Positions 34,687 through 43,647 of a stretch of DNA of 64,000 nucleotides are shown piece after piece. Within the stretch, counting starts at the first letter, position 1. Each line of letters begins with the position of its first letter. Made by a program: the position numbers and the translations under genes. The notes under the pieces were generated by a model. It did not search any database. It saw only the letters and a program-made list of their open reading frames with translations, and had not been told where the DNA came from. Origin of the DNA: Bacteroides ilei (GTDB taxonomy: Bacteria > Bacteroidota > Bacteroidia > Bacteroidales > Bacteroidaceae); NCBI RefSeq assembly GCF_900128495.1, contig NZ_LT635801.1, positions 1,747,997-1,811,996 of the forward strand, given 5' to 3'.

Positions 34687-34717
34687 TTTAAGATTCGGCG
34701 AAAAAGGATTATCTTTG
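34687..34717 (+). promoter_or_regulatory. Bacteroides-type promoter, radical SAM gene
   Basis: TTTA (34687-34690), 19 bases, then TATCTTTG (34710-34717). The -7 box is a full match and the -33 box matches three of four. Start would be near 34724, leaving a leader of about 14 bases. Confidence 0.6.
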
Positions 34718-34737
34718 TAGCCGCAAACGGTATATAT

Positions 34738-35676
34738 ATGGATAAAGGCTCAAGATACAATGATTTCTCAACTTTTCTGGCGGGACATTTTCCTTTCAAG
34801 GTGCAGAAAATCTCTGTAAATGCGGGCTTTACTTGTCCTAACCGCGACGGTTCGAAAGGCTATGGCGGTTGTACTTATTGCAACAACCAGACTTTCAATC
34901 CGGCCTATTGCCGGACTGGAAAAACGGTCACTGCACAGCTGGAGGACGGAAAGGCGTTTTTTGCCCGGAAATATCCGGAAATGAAGTTTCTGGCCTATTT
35001 CCAGGCGTATACCAATACATACGGTGAACTGGAGACATTGAAACGGATGTATGAAGAGGCGCTGGCTGTGGAAGGGGTGGTAGGACTGGTTATCGGTACG
35101 AGACCCGACTGTATGCCCGATTCCCTGCTCGACTATCTGGAAGAACTGGCCAGACGTACGTTCCTGCTGGTGGAGTACGGGATTGAAAGTGCCGATGACA
35201 GGACCTTGGAGAGAATAAACCGCGGACATGACTTCGCCTGTACGGCTGATGCCGTGCGCAGGACCGCCGCAAGAGGCATCCTTACCGGAGGACATGTGAT
35301 ACTGGGACTTCCGGGTGAGAGCCGGGAACAGCTTATGGAACAGGCGGAGACACTTTCCGGTCTGCCTCTCACTACCTTGAAGCTGCATCAGTTGCAGCTG
35401 ATCAGAGGGACCCGCATGGCCCGTGAATTTGAAATGCATCCCGAAGATTTCCATCTGTATACGGCCGAAGAGTACATCGGGCTGGTTATTGATTACGTGG
35501 AGCATCTGCGGAAAGACATCGTGCTGGAACGCTTCATATCGCAGTCGCCCAAGGAGCTGCTGATTGCTCCCGATTGGGGATTGAAGAACTATGAGTTTAC
35601 CGAACGGTTGAAGAAACGCATGGAGGAAAGGGATGCCTGGCAAGGAAAATATTATAGTAGAAATATAAATGATTAA
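34738..35676 (+). CDS. Radical SAM protein, TIGR01212/YhcC family
   Basis: 312 residues. The 4Fe-4S ligands are C33, C45 and C48 (GFTCPNRDG, GGCTYCNN); the long gap between the first two cysteines is the mark of the YhcC/TIGR01212 group. Further family motifs are FQAYTNTYG, VIGTRPDCMPD, EYGIESADDRTL and THVILGLPGE-like GGHVILGLPGES. The chemical role of this group is not settled as far as I know. A cytosolic protein. It ends 13 bases before the flavoprotein start, so the two genes are probably co-transcribed from the promoter at 34687. Confidence 0.9.
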   Translation: MDKGSRYNDFSTFLAGHFPFKVQKISVNAGFTCPNRDGSKGYGGCTYCNNQTFNPAYCRTGKTVTAQLEDGKAFFARKYPEMKFLAYFQAYTNTYGELETLKRMYEEALAVEGVVGLVIGTRPDCMPDSLLDYLEELARRTFLLVEYGIESADDRTLERINRGHDFACTADAVRRTAARGILTGGHVILGLPGESREQLMEQAETLSGLPLTTLKLHQLQLIRGTRMAREFEMHPEDFHLYTAEEYIGLVIDYVEHLRKDIVLERFISQSPKELLIAPDWGLKNYEFTERLKKRMEERDAWQGKYYSRNIND

Positions 35677-35689
35677 TTCAAGTAGCAAC

Positions 35690-36880
35690 ATGAAATTGAA
35701 AGGGAATGTTCATTATGTTGGGGTGAATGACCGCACGAAAGCGTTGTTTGAAAACCTCTGGCCGTTGCCTTACGGTGTGTCTTACAATTCATATCTGATT
35801 GCAGACGATGAAATGGTGGCACTTGTCGATACGGTAGACGTGGCTTTCTTCGAGGTATACCTGAAGAAGATCCGTAGCATTATCGGTGACCGTAAGATCA
35901 ATTATCTGATCATCAACCATATGGAACCCGATCATTCGGGATCTATCGCTTTGATTAAGCAATATTATCCGGAAATCGTATTGGTAGGTAACAAGAAGAC
36001 TTTCGATATGGTGGAAGGTTATTACGGCGTTACCGGCGACCGTTACGTGGTAGGTGAAGGCGACTTCCTGAAGTTGGGGCACCATAACCTGCGTTTCTAC
36101 CTGATACCGATGGTACACTGGCCTGAAACCATGGTCACTTTCGATGAAACGGAAGGTATCCTGTTCTCGGGCGACGCTTTCGGATGTTTCGGGGCTCTGA
36201 ACGGCGGATGCATTGACAAGAATATCAATACCGACATCTACTGGAATGAAATGCGCCGTTACTATGCGAACATTGTAGGCAAGTTCGGTAATCCGGTACA
36301 GAAGGCTTTGCAGAAATGCAGCGGGCTGGATATCAAGATGATCTGTCCTACACACGGTCCGGTTTGGGAGGAACATATACCGGAAGTGGTGGCCATGTAC
36401 GACAAGATGAGCCGTTACGAAGGCGAGGAAGGTGTGGTAATTGCCTACGGAACCATGTATGGAAATACCGAAGAGCTGGCCGAAACCATTGCCGAAGAAC
36501 TGAGTGCACAGGGTATCAAGAATATTATACTGCATAATGTATCGCATACCCATCATTCATATATCCTGGCCGATATCTTCAAGTACAAGGGCCTGATTGT
36601 GGGATGTACTACCTATAACATGCATCTGTATCCCGAAATGGAAAGCCTGTTGAGCAAGGTGGCTGCCCGTGAGATGAAGAACCGTGTAATGGGTTATTTC
36701 GGTTCTTATACCTGGGCCAGCGCTGCTGTGAAGAAGTTGGGTGAATTTGCCGAGAAGCTGAAGTTCGAAGTGGTAGGTAACCCGGTAGAAATGAAGCAGA
36801 GCATGAAGCAGGACAATTATGCACAGGCTAAGGAGCTGGCTAAAGCCATGGCCGACCGCCTGAAGTCCGACAGAAAATAA
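35690..36880 (+). CDS. A-type flavoprotein (FprA/ROO family)
   Basis: 396 residues from the ATG at 35690 (MKLKGNVHYVG); an ATG at 35669 overlaps the preceding gene. The N-terminal metallo-beta-lactamase-like diiron domain (about 1-245) has its ligands in NHMEPDHSG, MVHWPETM, FSGDAFG and PTHGPVW. The C-terminal flavodoxin domain (about 255-396) has the FMN loop YGTMYGNTEELA. Family members reduce O2 to water or NO to N2O, protecting anaerobes from oxygen and nitric oxide. No rubredoxin gene adjoins. It ends before a strong terminator. Confidence 0.93.
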   Translation: MKLKGNVHYVGVNDRTKALFENLWPLPYGVSYNSYLIADDEMVALVDTVDVAFFEVYLKKIRSIIGDRKINYLIINHMEPDHSGSIALIKQYYPEIVLVGNKKTFDMVEGYYGVTGDRYVVGEGDFLKLGHHNLRFYLIPMVHWPETMVTFDETEGILFSGDAFGCFGALNGGCIDKNINTDIYWNEMRRYYANIVGKFGNPVQKALQKCSGLDIKMICPTHGPVWEEHIPEVVAMYDKMSRYEGEEGVVIAYGTMYGNTEELAETIAEELSAQGIKNIILHNVSHTHHSYILADIFKYKGLIVGCTTYNMHLYPEMESLLSKVAAREMKNRVMGYFGSYTWASAAVKKLGEFAEKLKFEVVGNPVEMKQSMKQDNYAQAKELAKAMADRLKSDRK

Positions 36881-36904
36881 GCAACTGTTTTTTTCATGAT
36901 AAAG

Positions 36905-36949
36905 AAAAAGTCCGGTGCACGCAGTGAGCGGTGCATCGGACTTTTTTTT
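36905..36949. terminator. Bidirectional terminator
   Basis: AAAAAGTCCGGTGCAC (36905-36920) pairs with GTGCATCGGACTTTTT (36931-36946), with one mismatch and a T-run to 36949. It separates the convergent flavoprotein and MscS genes. Confidence 0.9.
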
Positions 36950-36977
36950 GCCGTTGTGCGGCGGTATGTGTGATTGG

Positions 36978-37826
36978 TCAGTCTTGTGCCTGATGTACGG
37001 TGAGTTGAGGGAAGGGGAATCCGATTCCTTCTTTGTTGAATGTAGCATACACGTTCTTGTTCATATCGAAATAGACGTCCCAGTAGTCGGCCGTCTTGGT
37101 CCATACACGCAGGGTAATGTTTACGCTGCTGTCGGCCAGCGCTCCCAGACCGATAAACGGTGCCGGGTCGGCCAGTATGCGGGAATCGGCTGCGATGATG
37201 CGTTTCAATACTTCCTTCACATGCTCGAAATCTTCTCCGTATTCAACTCCGAAGGTCCATTCGGCACGACGGATTTCCTGTTTGCTGTAGTTGACTACCA
37301 CGTTGCTGCTCATGTTTCCGTTAGGAACATAGATGATACGGTTGTCGGTAGTCGACAATATGGTGTGGAAAATCTGTATTTCCTTTACTGTTCCGCTGGC
37401 TCCGGGACCGTCAATGTAGTCGCCTACCTTGAACGGTTTGAATACAAGGATAATCAGTCCGCCTGCAAAGTTCGACAGGTTGCCTGAGAGGGCCATACCG
37501 ATGGCTACACCGGCTGAGGCCAGCAGAGCCGCAAAGCTGGTGGTTTCCACTCCCAGCCGCGCGAAGATGGCGAAGGCAAGAATCAGGTTGAGCAGGATGT
37601 TGAGCAGGCTCTTGACGAAAGTCTGTACGCTTATCTCGAATTTCCGCTTTTCCAGAAGTCCGCTGACCAGACGTGATATGAGTTTGATCAGTATCCGTCC
37701 CACTACATAGATGATGACGGCGCCTATAATGTCTTTCCCACATTCGATACCCCAATTGACGAACTTGTCGAGCAGCTGTTCCACATTGATTTTGGACATC
37801 GTGCTTAATAATGTTGCTGATAACAT
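36978..37826 (-). CDS. Small-conductance mechanosensitive channel, MscS family
   Basis: 282 residues. Three membrane segments lie at about 35-55, 73-95 and 98-130. The third is the pore helix with its glycine/alanine face (LLASAGVAIGMALSGNLSNFAGGLI). The cytoplasmic beta domain begins FKVGDYIDGPGASGTVKEIQ, with the family motif IPNG-like YVPNG and a C-terminal alpha/beta domain. It opens under membrane tension to release solutes on osmotic downshock. The size is that of minimal MscS. Start could also be the ATG ten codons later. Confidence 0.93.
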   Translation of the reverse strand: MLSATLLSTMSKINVEQLLDKFVNWGIECGKDIIGAVIIYVVGRILIKLISRLVSGLLEKRKFEISVQTFVKSLLNILLNLILAFAIFARLGVETTSFAALLASAGVAIGMALSGNLSNFAGGLIILVFKPFKVGDYIDGPGASGTVKEIQIFHTILSTTDNRIIYVPNGNMSSNVVVNYSKQEIRRAEWTFGVEYGEDFEHVKEVLKRIIAADSRILADPAPFIGLGALADSSVNITLRVWTKTADYWDVYFDMNKNVYATFNKEGIGFPFPQLTVHQAQD

Positions 37827-37902
37827 GAATCTTTAAATGTTTTTTAGTGTTATAAATATAATGTTATGTTGTCTTTCCAGTGTCCGTTTCTGTGCCTGGC
37901 GT

Positions 37903-38514
37903 CTATTCCTGCAGGATGCCTTTCCCCTGACGGACGATTTCGGGATCGCCTTCGCAGCAGTTGATTACGGTAGACGGTTCGATACCTCCCGGACCTCCGT
38001 CGATTACCAGATCTACTTCCTCCCCGAACTTCTCGTCAATCAGTTCCGGATCGGTGATGTATTCGATGTCTTCACCTGGCCGGAGGGGCAGGGTAGTGGT
38101 GAGGATCGGTGCGTCAAGTGCCTTGCATATTTCGCGGATAATGTTGTTGTCGGGCACACGGATTCCCACTTCCTTCCGGTTCCGGAATATTTTGGGAAGA
38201 CGGCTGTCGGCGTTCAGGATGAATGTGAACGGTCCCGGCAGGTTCCGTTTCATCAGCTTGAAAGTCGTGTTGTCTACACGGGCATATTCACTGATGTTAC
38301 TTAAATCATAACAAATGATCGACAGGTTATGTTTACGCGGATCGATATTTTTCAGTTTGCAGATGCGTTCTATGGGACGTTCTTTCAATGCATGGCACCC
38401 TATGGCATACATGGTGTCGGTAGGGTATATGATGATCCCGCCCTCGTTCAGGATATCAGCAACGTGCTGGATTGCGTAGGGATCATTGTTCTTTGAATAG
38501 AATTTCTGTAGCAT
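37903..38514 (-). CDS. Threonylcarbamoyl-AMP synthase (YrdC/Sua5 family)
   Basis: 203 residues covering one YrdC domain. Family motifs are IIIYPTDTMYAIGC (near 27-40), KRKHNLS-like DPRKHNLSIIC, and the basic nucleotide pocket LKRNLPGPFTFIL-like MKRNLPGPFTFI, with EVGIRVPDN. It makes threonylcarbamoyl-AMP from threonine, bicarbonate and ATP for the t6A modification of ANN-decoding tRNAs. There is no Sua5 C-terminal domain, so it is the TsaC-type short form. It lies 12 bases after the helicase gene, on the same strand. Confidence 0.9.
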   Translation of the reverse strand: MLQKFYSKNNDPYAIQHVADILNEGGIIIYPTDTMYAIGCHALKERPIERICKLKNIDPRKHNLSIICYDLSNISEYARVDNTTFKLMKRNLPGPFTFILNADSRLPKIFRNRKEVGIRVPDNNIIREICKALDAPILTTTLPLRPGEDIEYITDPELIDEKFGEEVDLVIDGGPGGIEPSTVINCCEGDPEIVRQGKGILQE

Positions 38515-38526
38515 AGGTTCTTTTAT

Positions 38527-40533
38527 TTATTTTTCTTTTCTTTTTTTCAGTTCTTCGGCCAGCCGGTATTGGATGGCCGCTTCCATTTCTTTTCCTGCCT
38601 GTTCCAGGGCATCTCCGAAGCATTCGTGCGCCCCGGCGTGCTGGGGCTTGAGTGTGGTAGCCTTGTCGAGATCGGCTATGGCTCCTTCTATGTTGCCTGT
38701 ATGGAGCCGCAGCTTGCCCCTGTTATATACGGCCTTGAATTCCGTTGGGCGTATCCTGACTGCCTGGTTCAGGCATTCTTCCGCTTCACCGATACGCCCG
38801 TCGTCGAACAGGGTCACTCCTTTCCGTATCCAGGCATCCGTAAATCCGGGATAGAGTTCGATAGCCTTGTCGTAATTGGCTAAGGCAGCCCTCACATCGT
38901 GCATGCGGGTAACACATTCATTTCCCATGAGGTAATATTCGTGCGCATACTTCTGGAGATTCTTCTGCTGTTCATGCATCGCTTCCTTCAGACGTCTGTT
39001 CTCTTCCTTGAGCTGGGTGATGATGCCCAGTTTCTTGCGTATGAAGCGCTGTTGGAGCGGCTTTTCTATGTCGTACCGTGAGTGGATGGCTTTGAAGAAC
39101 TGCGAGAGACATTCCTTGAAGTCGCCTTGGTCGAACGCCTTGACGGCCGCTACATACTGTTCGTCGGCCTGAGCCTGTTTCAAGGCCCGTCCGATAGCCT
39201 GCGGATTGTTGAACCGTTGTGCAAACGAGACGATTTCGGGGCGGACAAAGATATCGCCACGGGTTATTTCCCGTTTCAGGCAGATGCCTTCGAGTGATGT
39301 GCAGCGGCTCAGCGCCACATAGGCCTGGCCTCCGGCAAATACGCCTCCCGTGAAGTCGATGACCACATGGCTGAAGGTCAGTCCCTGGCTCTTGTGTACG
39401 GTGATGGCCCATGCCAGCCTGATGGGGTATTGGGTGAAGGTGCCCAGTTCTTCTTCCTCGATCTTTTTTTCCTGTTCGTTATATTTATAGCGGATATTGC
39501 TCCAGCTTTCTTTGTGTACATCCAGTTCGCGTCCGTCTTCCGTGATTATATAGATGATTCCGTCTTCGTCCATACCCGAAATGGTTCCTATGGTTCCGTT
39601 CACCCACCGTTTTTCCTGGTCGTTCTTGATGAAGATGACCTGTGCTCCGGGCTTGACTGTCAGTTCCATCAGGGTGGGGAGGCTGCTTTCCGGGAATTCG
39701 CCGTGGATTTCTCCCTGTAAGGTTACGGGATCGCCCGGCAGTTCTGCCAGCTTCTGTTCGTTGATGAAATCTACCGTATCCCGTCGGGTAGCCAGGGTGA
39801 TATACATGTCGTTTTCGGATGTGGCTACCGGAATGTTGTACCGTGTATTGAGCAGTTGTAGGTCGGCAGCGTTCGCCGTGTTGGTGCGGATGTGGTCCAG
39901 TACCCCCACGAAGACCTTGTCGGTCTGCCGGTATACTTTGGTCAGTTCTATGGCTACCAGTTCCATTTCACGGAATACACGTGCCGAAAAGAAGTAAGGG
40001 TTCGGGTAGAAACGGCTGATGATTTCACGTTCGTCGTTCTTGACGACCGGTTCCAACTGGAAAATATCGCCTACCAGCAGCAGCTGTTTGCCGCCGAACG
40101 GTTCACGCATGTTCTGTGAATAGACCCGCAGTATCTTGTCGATGAAGTCGATGATGTCGGCCCGTACCATGGATATCTCGTCAATGATGACCAGTTCGAT
40201 GTTCTTGATGAGCTTGCGGTGGTCGGCCGAGTATTTCAGGAAGCTGTGAAGTTTCCCTCCTTTCAGGCTGAAGTTCGGGTCGTCGGGCAGCAGCGGATGG
40301 AATGGAAGCTTGAAGAAACTGTGCAGGGTGCTTCCTCCGGCATTGATGGCCGCTATGCCTGTAGGTGCCAGTACTACATATTTCTTTTTGGTGTGCTGGC
40401 ATACATACTTGAGGAATGTAGACTTTCCGGTACCTGCCTTTCCTGTCAGGAAAACCGACTGGCGGGTATACTGGATCAGTTTCAGGGCGTTCTGAAACTC
40501 CGGATTGTCTGTGTCGATGGAAGTGTATGCCAT
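38527..40533 (-). CDS. PIF1/RecD-like helicase with C-terminal TPR domain
   Basis: 668 residues from the ATG at 40533 (MAYTSIDTDNPEF). The helicase part (about 1-430) has Walker A LTGKAGTGKSTFL, APTGIAAINAGGSTLHSFF (motif Ia), Walker B LVIIDEISM, LLVGDIFQL, and a late motif VHKSQGLTFSHVVID with ALSRC. A coiled-coil-like segment (about 500-545) leads to TPR repeats (about 560-650, ALANYDKAIELYPGFTDAWI). PIF1-like proteins unwind DNA 5' to 3'. The TPR part suggests a protein partner. It is followed at 12 bases by the tRNA-modification gene. Confidence 0.9.
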   Translation of the reverse strand: MAYTSIDTDNPEFQNALKLIQYTRQSVFLTGKAGTGKSTFLKYVCQHTKKKYVVLAPTGIAAINAGGSTLHSFFKLPFHPLLPDDPNFSLKGGKLHSFLKYSADHRKLIKNIELVIIDEISMVRADIIDFIDKILRVYSQNMREPFGGKQLLLVGDIFQLEPVVKNDEREIISRFYPNPYFFSARVFREMELVAIELTKVYRQTDKVFVGVLDHIRTNTANAADLQLLNTRYNIPVATSENDMYITLATRRDTVDFINEQKLAELPGDPVTLQGEIHGEFPESSLPTLMELTVKPGAQVIFIKNDQEKRWVNGTIGTISGMDEDGIIYIITEDGRELDVHKESWSNIRYKYNEQEKKIEEEELGTFTQYPIRLAWAITVHKSQGLTFSHVVIDFTGGVFAGGQAYVALSRCTSLEGICLKREITRGDIFVRPEIVSFAQRFNNPQAIGRALKQAQADEQYVAAVKAFDQGDFKECLSQFFKAIHSRYDIEKPLQQRFIRKKLGIITQLKEENRRLKEAMHEQQKNLQKYAHEYYLMGNECVTRMHDVRAALANYDKAIELYPGFTDAWIRKGVTLFDDGRIGEAEECLNQAVRIRPTEFKAVYNRGKLRLHTGNIEGAIADLDKATTLKPQHAGAHECFGDALEQAGKEMEAAIQYRLAEELKKRKEK

Positions 40534-40554
40534 TTTACGTAAAGATTGGTCAGG

Positions 40555-40586
40555 CAAAGATAAAGAAAATCAATTCTCTATCCAAT
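40555..40586 (-). promoter_or_regulatory. Bacteroides-type promoter, helicase operon
   Basis: On the minus strand, ATTG (40586-40583), 20 bases, then TATCTTTG (40562-40555). The -7 box is complete and the -33 box matches three of four. The start would fall about 10-15 bases before the ATG at 40533, giving a very short leader. Confidence 0.55.
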
Positions 40587-40596
40587 AGGAAAAGAA

Positions 40597-40630
40597 AAAG
40601 GATGGTTGCCGGTCGGGGCAGCCATCCTTT
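40597..40630 (-). terminator. Terminator of the small-protein gene
   Basis: On the minus strand AAAGGATGGCTGCC pairs with GGCAACCATCCTTT with one mismatch pair and runs into TTTTTCTTTTCC. It lies 85 bases after the stop of the 30-residue gene and supports a real minus-strand transcript there. Confidence 0.85.
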
Positions 40631-40714
40631 GATATGTGAACAACCTTGCGGTGTTTATCAGATGCTAGTTTAAAGCCGTCGGCTGTAAAAGCCTGTGGCA
40701 ACAAACAGAATTCT

Positions 40715-40807
40715 TTATTTGCTGATTCTGTCATTCAGCATTACGTAACCCCAGATCATAGGATCTGCATTTACGATTTTGTGGAAAATTCTTTTTACCT
40801 TTTTCAT
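40715..40807 (-). CDS. Small protein, 30 residues
   Basis: ATG at 40807, stop TAA at 40715-40717. The product begins MKKVKRIFHKIVNADP and ends YVMLNDRISK: a basic amphipathic N-terminus, a short hydrophobic middle (MIWGYVML) and a charged tail. AAAGGA lies about 9 bases before the ATG, a good ribosome site. It has a likely -7 element (40979-40986) and a strong terminator downstream, so promoter, ribosome site, frame and terminator are all in place. Function unknown; it could sit peripherally on the membrane. A plus-strand frame of 64 codons over the same bases is a shadow. Confidence 0.65.
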   Translation of the reverse strand: MKKVKRIFHKIVNADPMIWGYVMLNDRISK

Positions 40808-40978
40808 AATGTTATCCTTTCTTCTTTAGTTAAACAATAATACCTGAAATTTTCTCTTTTTTTCTCTTTTTACCTTTGTAAGCGGACCTCGCGGCCGGCT
40901 TTTCGTTAACCTAAAAACTTTTACCTTAAAAACAATAGTTTAGTTAAGTCTAGAACTTGTTGTTCTTTAATTACACTG

Positions 40979-40986
40979 CAAATATA
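40979..40986 (-). promoter_or_regulatory. -7 element and leader of the small-protein gene
   Basis: TATATTTG on the minus strand, 172 bases before the ATG at 40807. The long leader (40808-40975) contains AGAAC-AACAA-GTTCT and a GC-rich GCCGGCCGC hairpin stretch in otherwise AT-rich DNA. No clear -33 box. The rest of 40808-41269 holds no gene and the BlaI operator. Confidence 0.4.
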
Positions 40987-41200
40987 TAGCCTTTCTGAAT
41001 AGAATATATGTTCTAGAGCATAAAAAATACGTTTTTACTGCTTTTATTGACCTAAATCAATCGGGTTATCCGGGAAATGACGGAATGGTGACAAAATGGC
41101 GGTATTCTATGAAAATATGTCGTATAACATGTTTTTATGCTGGTAGGGAAAGATCGGAAAAAGGAATCCATACTTTGCTGCAGTTGTATTTACATATATT

Positions 41201-41238
41201 AACTATAATAATTAGTTTATGAACTAAATTATATAGTT
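41201..41238. promoter_or_regulatory. Dyad operator upstream of blaI-like gene
   Basis: AACTATAATAATTAGTT (41201-41217) and AACTAAATTATATAGTT (41222-41238) are inverted copies around TATG; the outer six and the inner six bases pair perfectly. It lies 31 bases before the BlaI-like gene and is the likely autoregulatory site. Confidence 0.65.
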
Positions 41239-41269
41239 ATTTGCATAGTCAAAATAAAAAAGAGGAAAG

Positions 41270-41632
41270 ATGAAACATTTAACTGCAAAAGAAGAAGAAA
41301 TCATGGGTTTCTTTTGGGAGCGGGGTCCTTTGTTTGTAAAGGAACTGCTGGAGTTCTATGATGAGCCGCGTCCTCATTTCAATACCTTATCTACCATTGT
41401 ACGAGGACTGGAGGAGAAGGGCTATCTGGCGCATAAGGCTTATGGCAATACCTATCAGTATTATGCAGTGGTGAGCCGTGATGATTTCAGTCGCCGTACG
41501 CTCAAGGGAGTTATCAGCAAGTACTTCAACAATTCATATCTGGGTGCTGTTTCTTCGTTGGTGAAAGAAGAGGATATCTCTCTGGAAGAGCTGAAGAAGC
41601 TGATTGAAAAAGTGGAGAAAGGACGGTTGTGA
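41270..41632 (+). CDS. BlaI/MecI/CopY-family repressor
   Basis: 120 residues. The winged helix (about 1-75) has LTAKEEEIMGFFWERGPLFV at its start and the recognition region PHFNTLSTIVRGLEEKGYLAHK. The helical C-terminal dimerisation part (about 76-120) includes the LGAVSSLVKEEDISLEELKKL stretch. Family members repress until a BlaR1/MecR1-type membrane peptidase cleaves them. Such a peptidase is encoded in the same operon at 43648, so the regulatory pair is complete. The dyad at 41201-41238 is its likely operator. No beta-lactamase gene is near; the regulon is unknown. Confidence 0.92.
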   Translation: MKHLTAKEEEIMGFFWERGPLFVKELLEFYDEPRPHFNTLSTIVRGLEEKGYLAHKAYGNTYQYYAVVSRDDFSRRTLKGVISKYFNNSYLGAVSSLVKEEDISLEELKKLIEKVEKGRL

Positions 41633-41786
41633 GTAAATGTATCGTCTTGTTGATATGCCTGCCGGTGGATGGTTGCTTCTTTACCGGGGCATTCTCCGGA
41701 CTTCAAGGGAACGGTTGCAGGATGTGAGTCCCGAAGAACGGCGAAGGCAGGAAAGAGTTGTTGTTTGATATTGAAGATTGATTTTT

Positions 41787-43635
41787 ATGAAAAAAGTATT
41801 ATTGATTGTGTTCGCTCTGTTCTGCTGGTTGAGCGGACAAGCTCAGCTGAAAGTGGTGGAGAGACCTTACTTCCTGGGAGGGGAAAGAACGCTGGAAGTG
41901 ACCCGTGTATCTCTGTACAATGACAGTACCGTGCTCGATGTGGACTATTATGCCGGAGCCATGGGCGGTAAAATCAAGCTGGCTCCTTCGGCTGTCCTGT
42001 TGGCCGGAGGCAAGCAATATGCCTTGAAGGGAACCGAAGGAATTTCTACCGAAAAGGAGTTGACGGTACCCGGTAACGGGAAAGTCGGTATGAAGTGGAT
42101 TTTCGAGCCTCTTCCGGCTGATGTTGATACGTTCGATTTCACTGAGAATATGAATGGCAGTTGGGAACTGCTTCAGTTGCATCTGGACGGCAAGAAGCCT
42201 GAAATAGACGTGCCGGAACGTTTGGTTGATTATCGGCCGAACTACAACCGTCCTTTGCCGGCAGCTAAGCCTGCGTTCGGCAAGTTCCGTATTACCGTCC
42301 GTTTCCTTGGCCAGGTATCGCCGGGCAGCATCCGTTACAGATTGGATGAATGGGGGGCACAGTCGTTCCTGCCCATTTCTGTCAAGGAAAAGGACGGTGT
42401 TTGTGTGATCGAGGAGTATCTGACGCATCCGGGGTTGAAGTCGTTTTATGTGGGTACGAGGAAGTTTTCTGTCTTTGTGGTGCCGGGCGGTGAGGTGACG
42501 ATGACCGTCAACTATCATGCCTTGCAGATGGCGGATACACATCTCTTTGGCAAAGAATACAAGGATGTGCAGAAAGTGTGGTTCGAGGGTGATTACGACG
42601 GATTGAACACGGCCTTGGCCAATTGTCCCTACAGTCTGGATGCTACCGACGGACTGTACGACAATATCGATACTTTATCGGTAGATGAGCTGAAAAAGAA
42701 AATATTGACTTATTATAATTAATAAGGTAGAACAGTGGCTGGAGAACGATGCTTCACTCAGTGCGCCTGTGAAGAGGCTGCTGCACTTGGAGTTGCAGGC
42801 CCAGACATTCAGCAATGTCGCTTCTGCCAAGTACACCATAGGTTTTGCCATGCGGGCCAAAGGACAGAAGCAGGGTAACCTGACCGAGGGGCCCGGCTTC
42901 CGCGACGAGATCATGGCACTTGACTCGCTCCGTTCGCCGGCCATGATGATGACTACGCACTATTCGAGCATTATATCGGCCTTGAGTGAGGCTCACGACC
43001 CTGCCGCAGACCATCCCTGGTGCAAGGATCTGGAAAGTACGGTCCTGACGGAGATTGCGCGTCGCTACTTGGGACGCATGACTCCGCTGCCCGATACGTT
43101 GCTGGCCAAGGTGGACAGCCTGCAGACACCTGCTATCCGTGAATATATACTGACCAAACACCGTGAATATGCGGAGGCAATGGAGGCAACTGCCGATGGA
43201 GGGGAGGGCTATACCGTTGCTACGCTGGATGCTTCCGTCAGGGGCGACAGTCTGCTGCCGGCCATTGCTGCCCGACATAAGGGGCGTGTGGTACTGATAG
43301 ACTTCTGGGCCACGTGGTGCGGTCCTTGTAGGCAGGCTATGGAGAGCATGAAGCCTATAAAGGAGGAACTGAAGGGCAAGGATGTGGATTTCGTCTTCCT
43401 GACCGACGAAACTTCTCCAAAGGTTTTGTGGAAGAGGATGATAACCAACATTCATGGCGAGCACTATTACCTTACCAACGGACAGAATGGCGACCTGCTG
43501 AAGAAATATCAGTTTGACGGCATACCTGCCTACCTGATATTGGACAGAAATGGGAAGGTGGTTTACCGGCATGTGGGTTTCCCCGGCACGGATGTCATGA
43601 AGCAGGAATTGGAGAAAGCATTGGGAACGCTTTAA
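41787..43635 (+). pseudogene. TlpA-family thiol-disulfide oxidoreductase gene, split by a 4-base duplication
   Basis: The first part (ATG at 41787, stop 42720-42722) has a signal peptide ending SGQAQ and a strand-rich N-terminal domain. The second part, open from 42709 and with an ATG at 42769, ends with a thioredoxin domain with the redox motif WATWCGPC. At 42715-42724 the sequence TAATTAAT is a duplicated TAAT; removing four bases joins ...ILTYYN to KVEQWLEND in one frame of about 614 residues, the usual length of such Bacteroides proteins. It lies in the BlaI/BlaR1-like operon. It may be a real pseudogene, phase variation, or an error. Confidence 0.8.
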
Positions 43636-43647
43636 GCTTAATGAAAT

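Noticed and set aside
34768..36556. Minus-strand open frames of 307 and 255 codons
   Set aside because: Antisense to the radical SAM and flavoprotein genes, both with intact metal ligands.
40646..40840. Plus-strand open frame of 64 codons
   Set aside because: Antisense to the 30-residue gene, which has ribosome site, -7 element and terminator.
41799..43572. Minus-strand open frames of 247 and 272 codons
   Set aside because: Antisense to the split TlpA-like gene, whose halves join into one known protein type.
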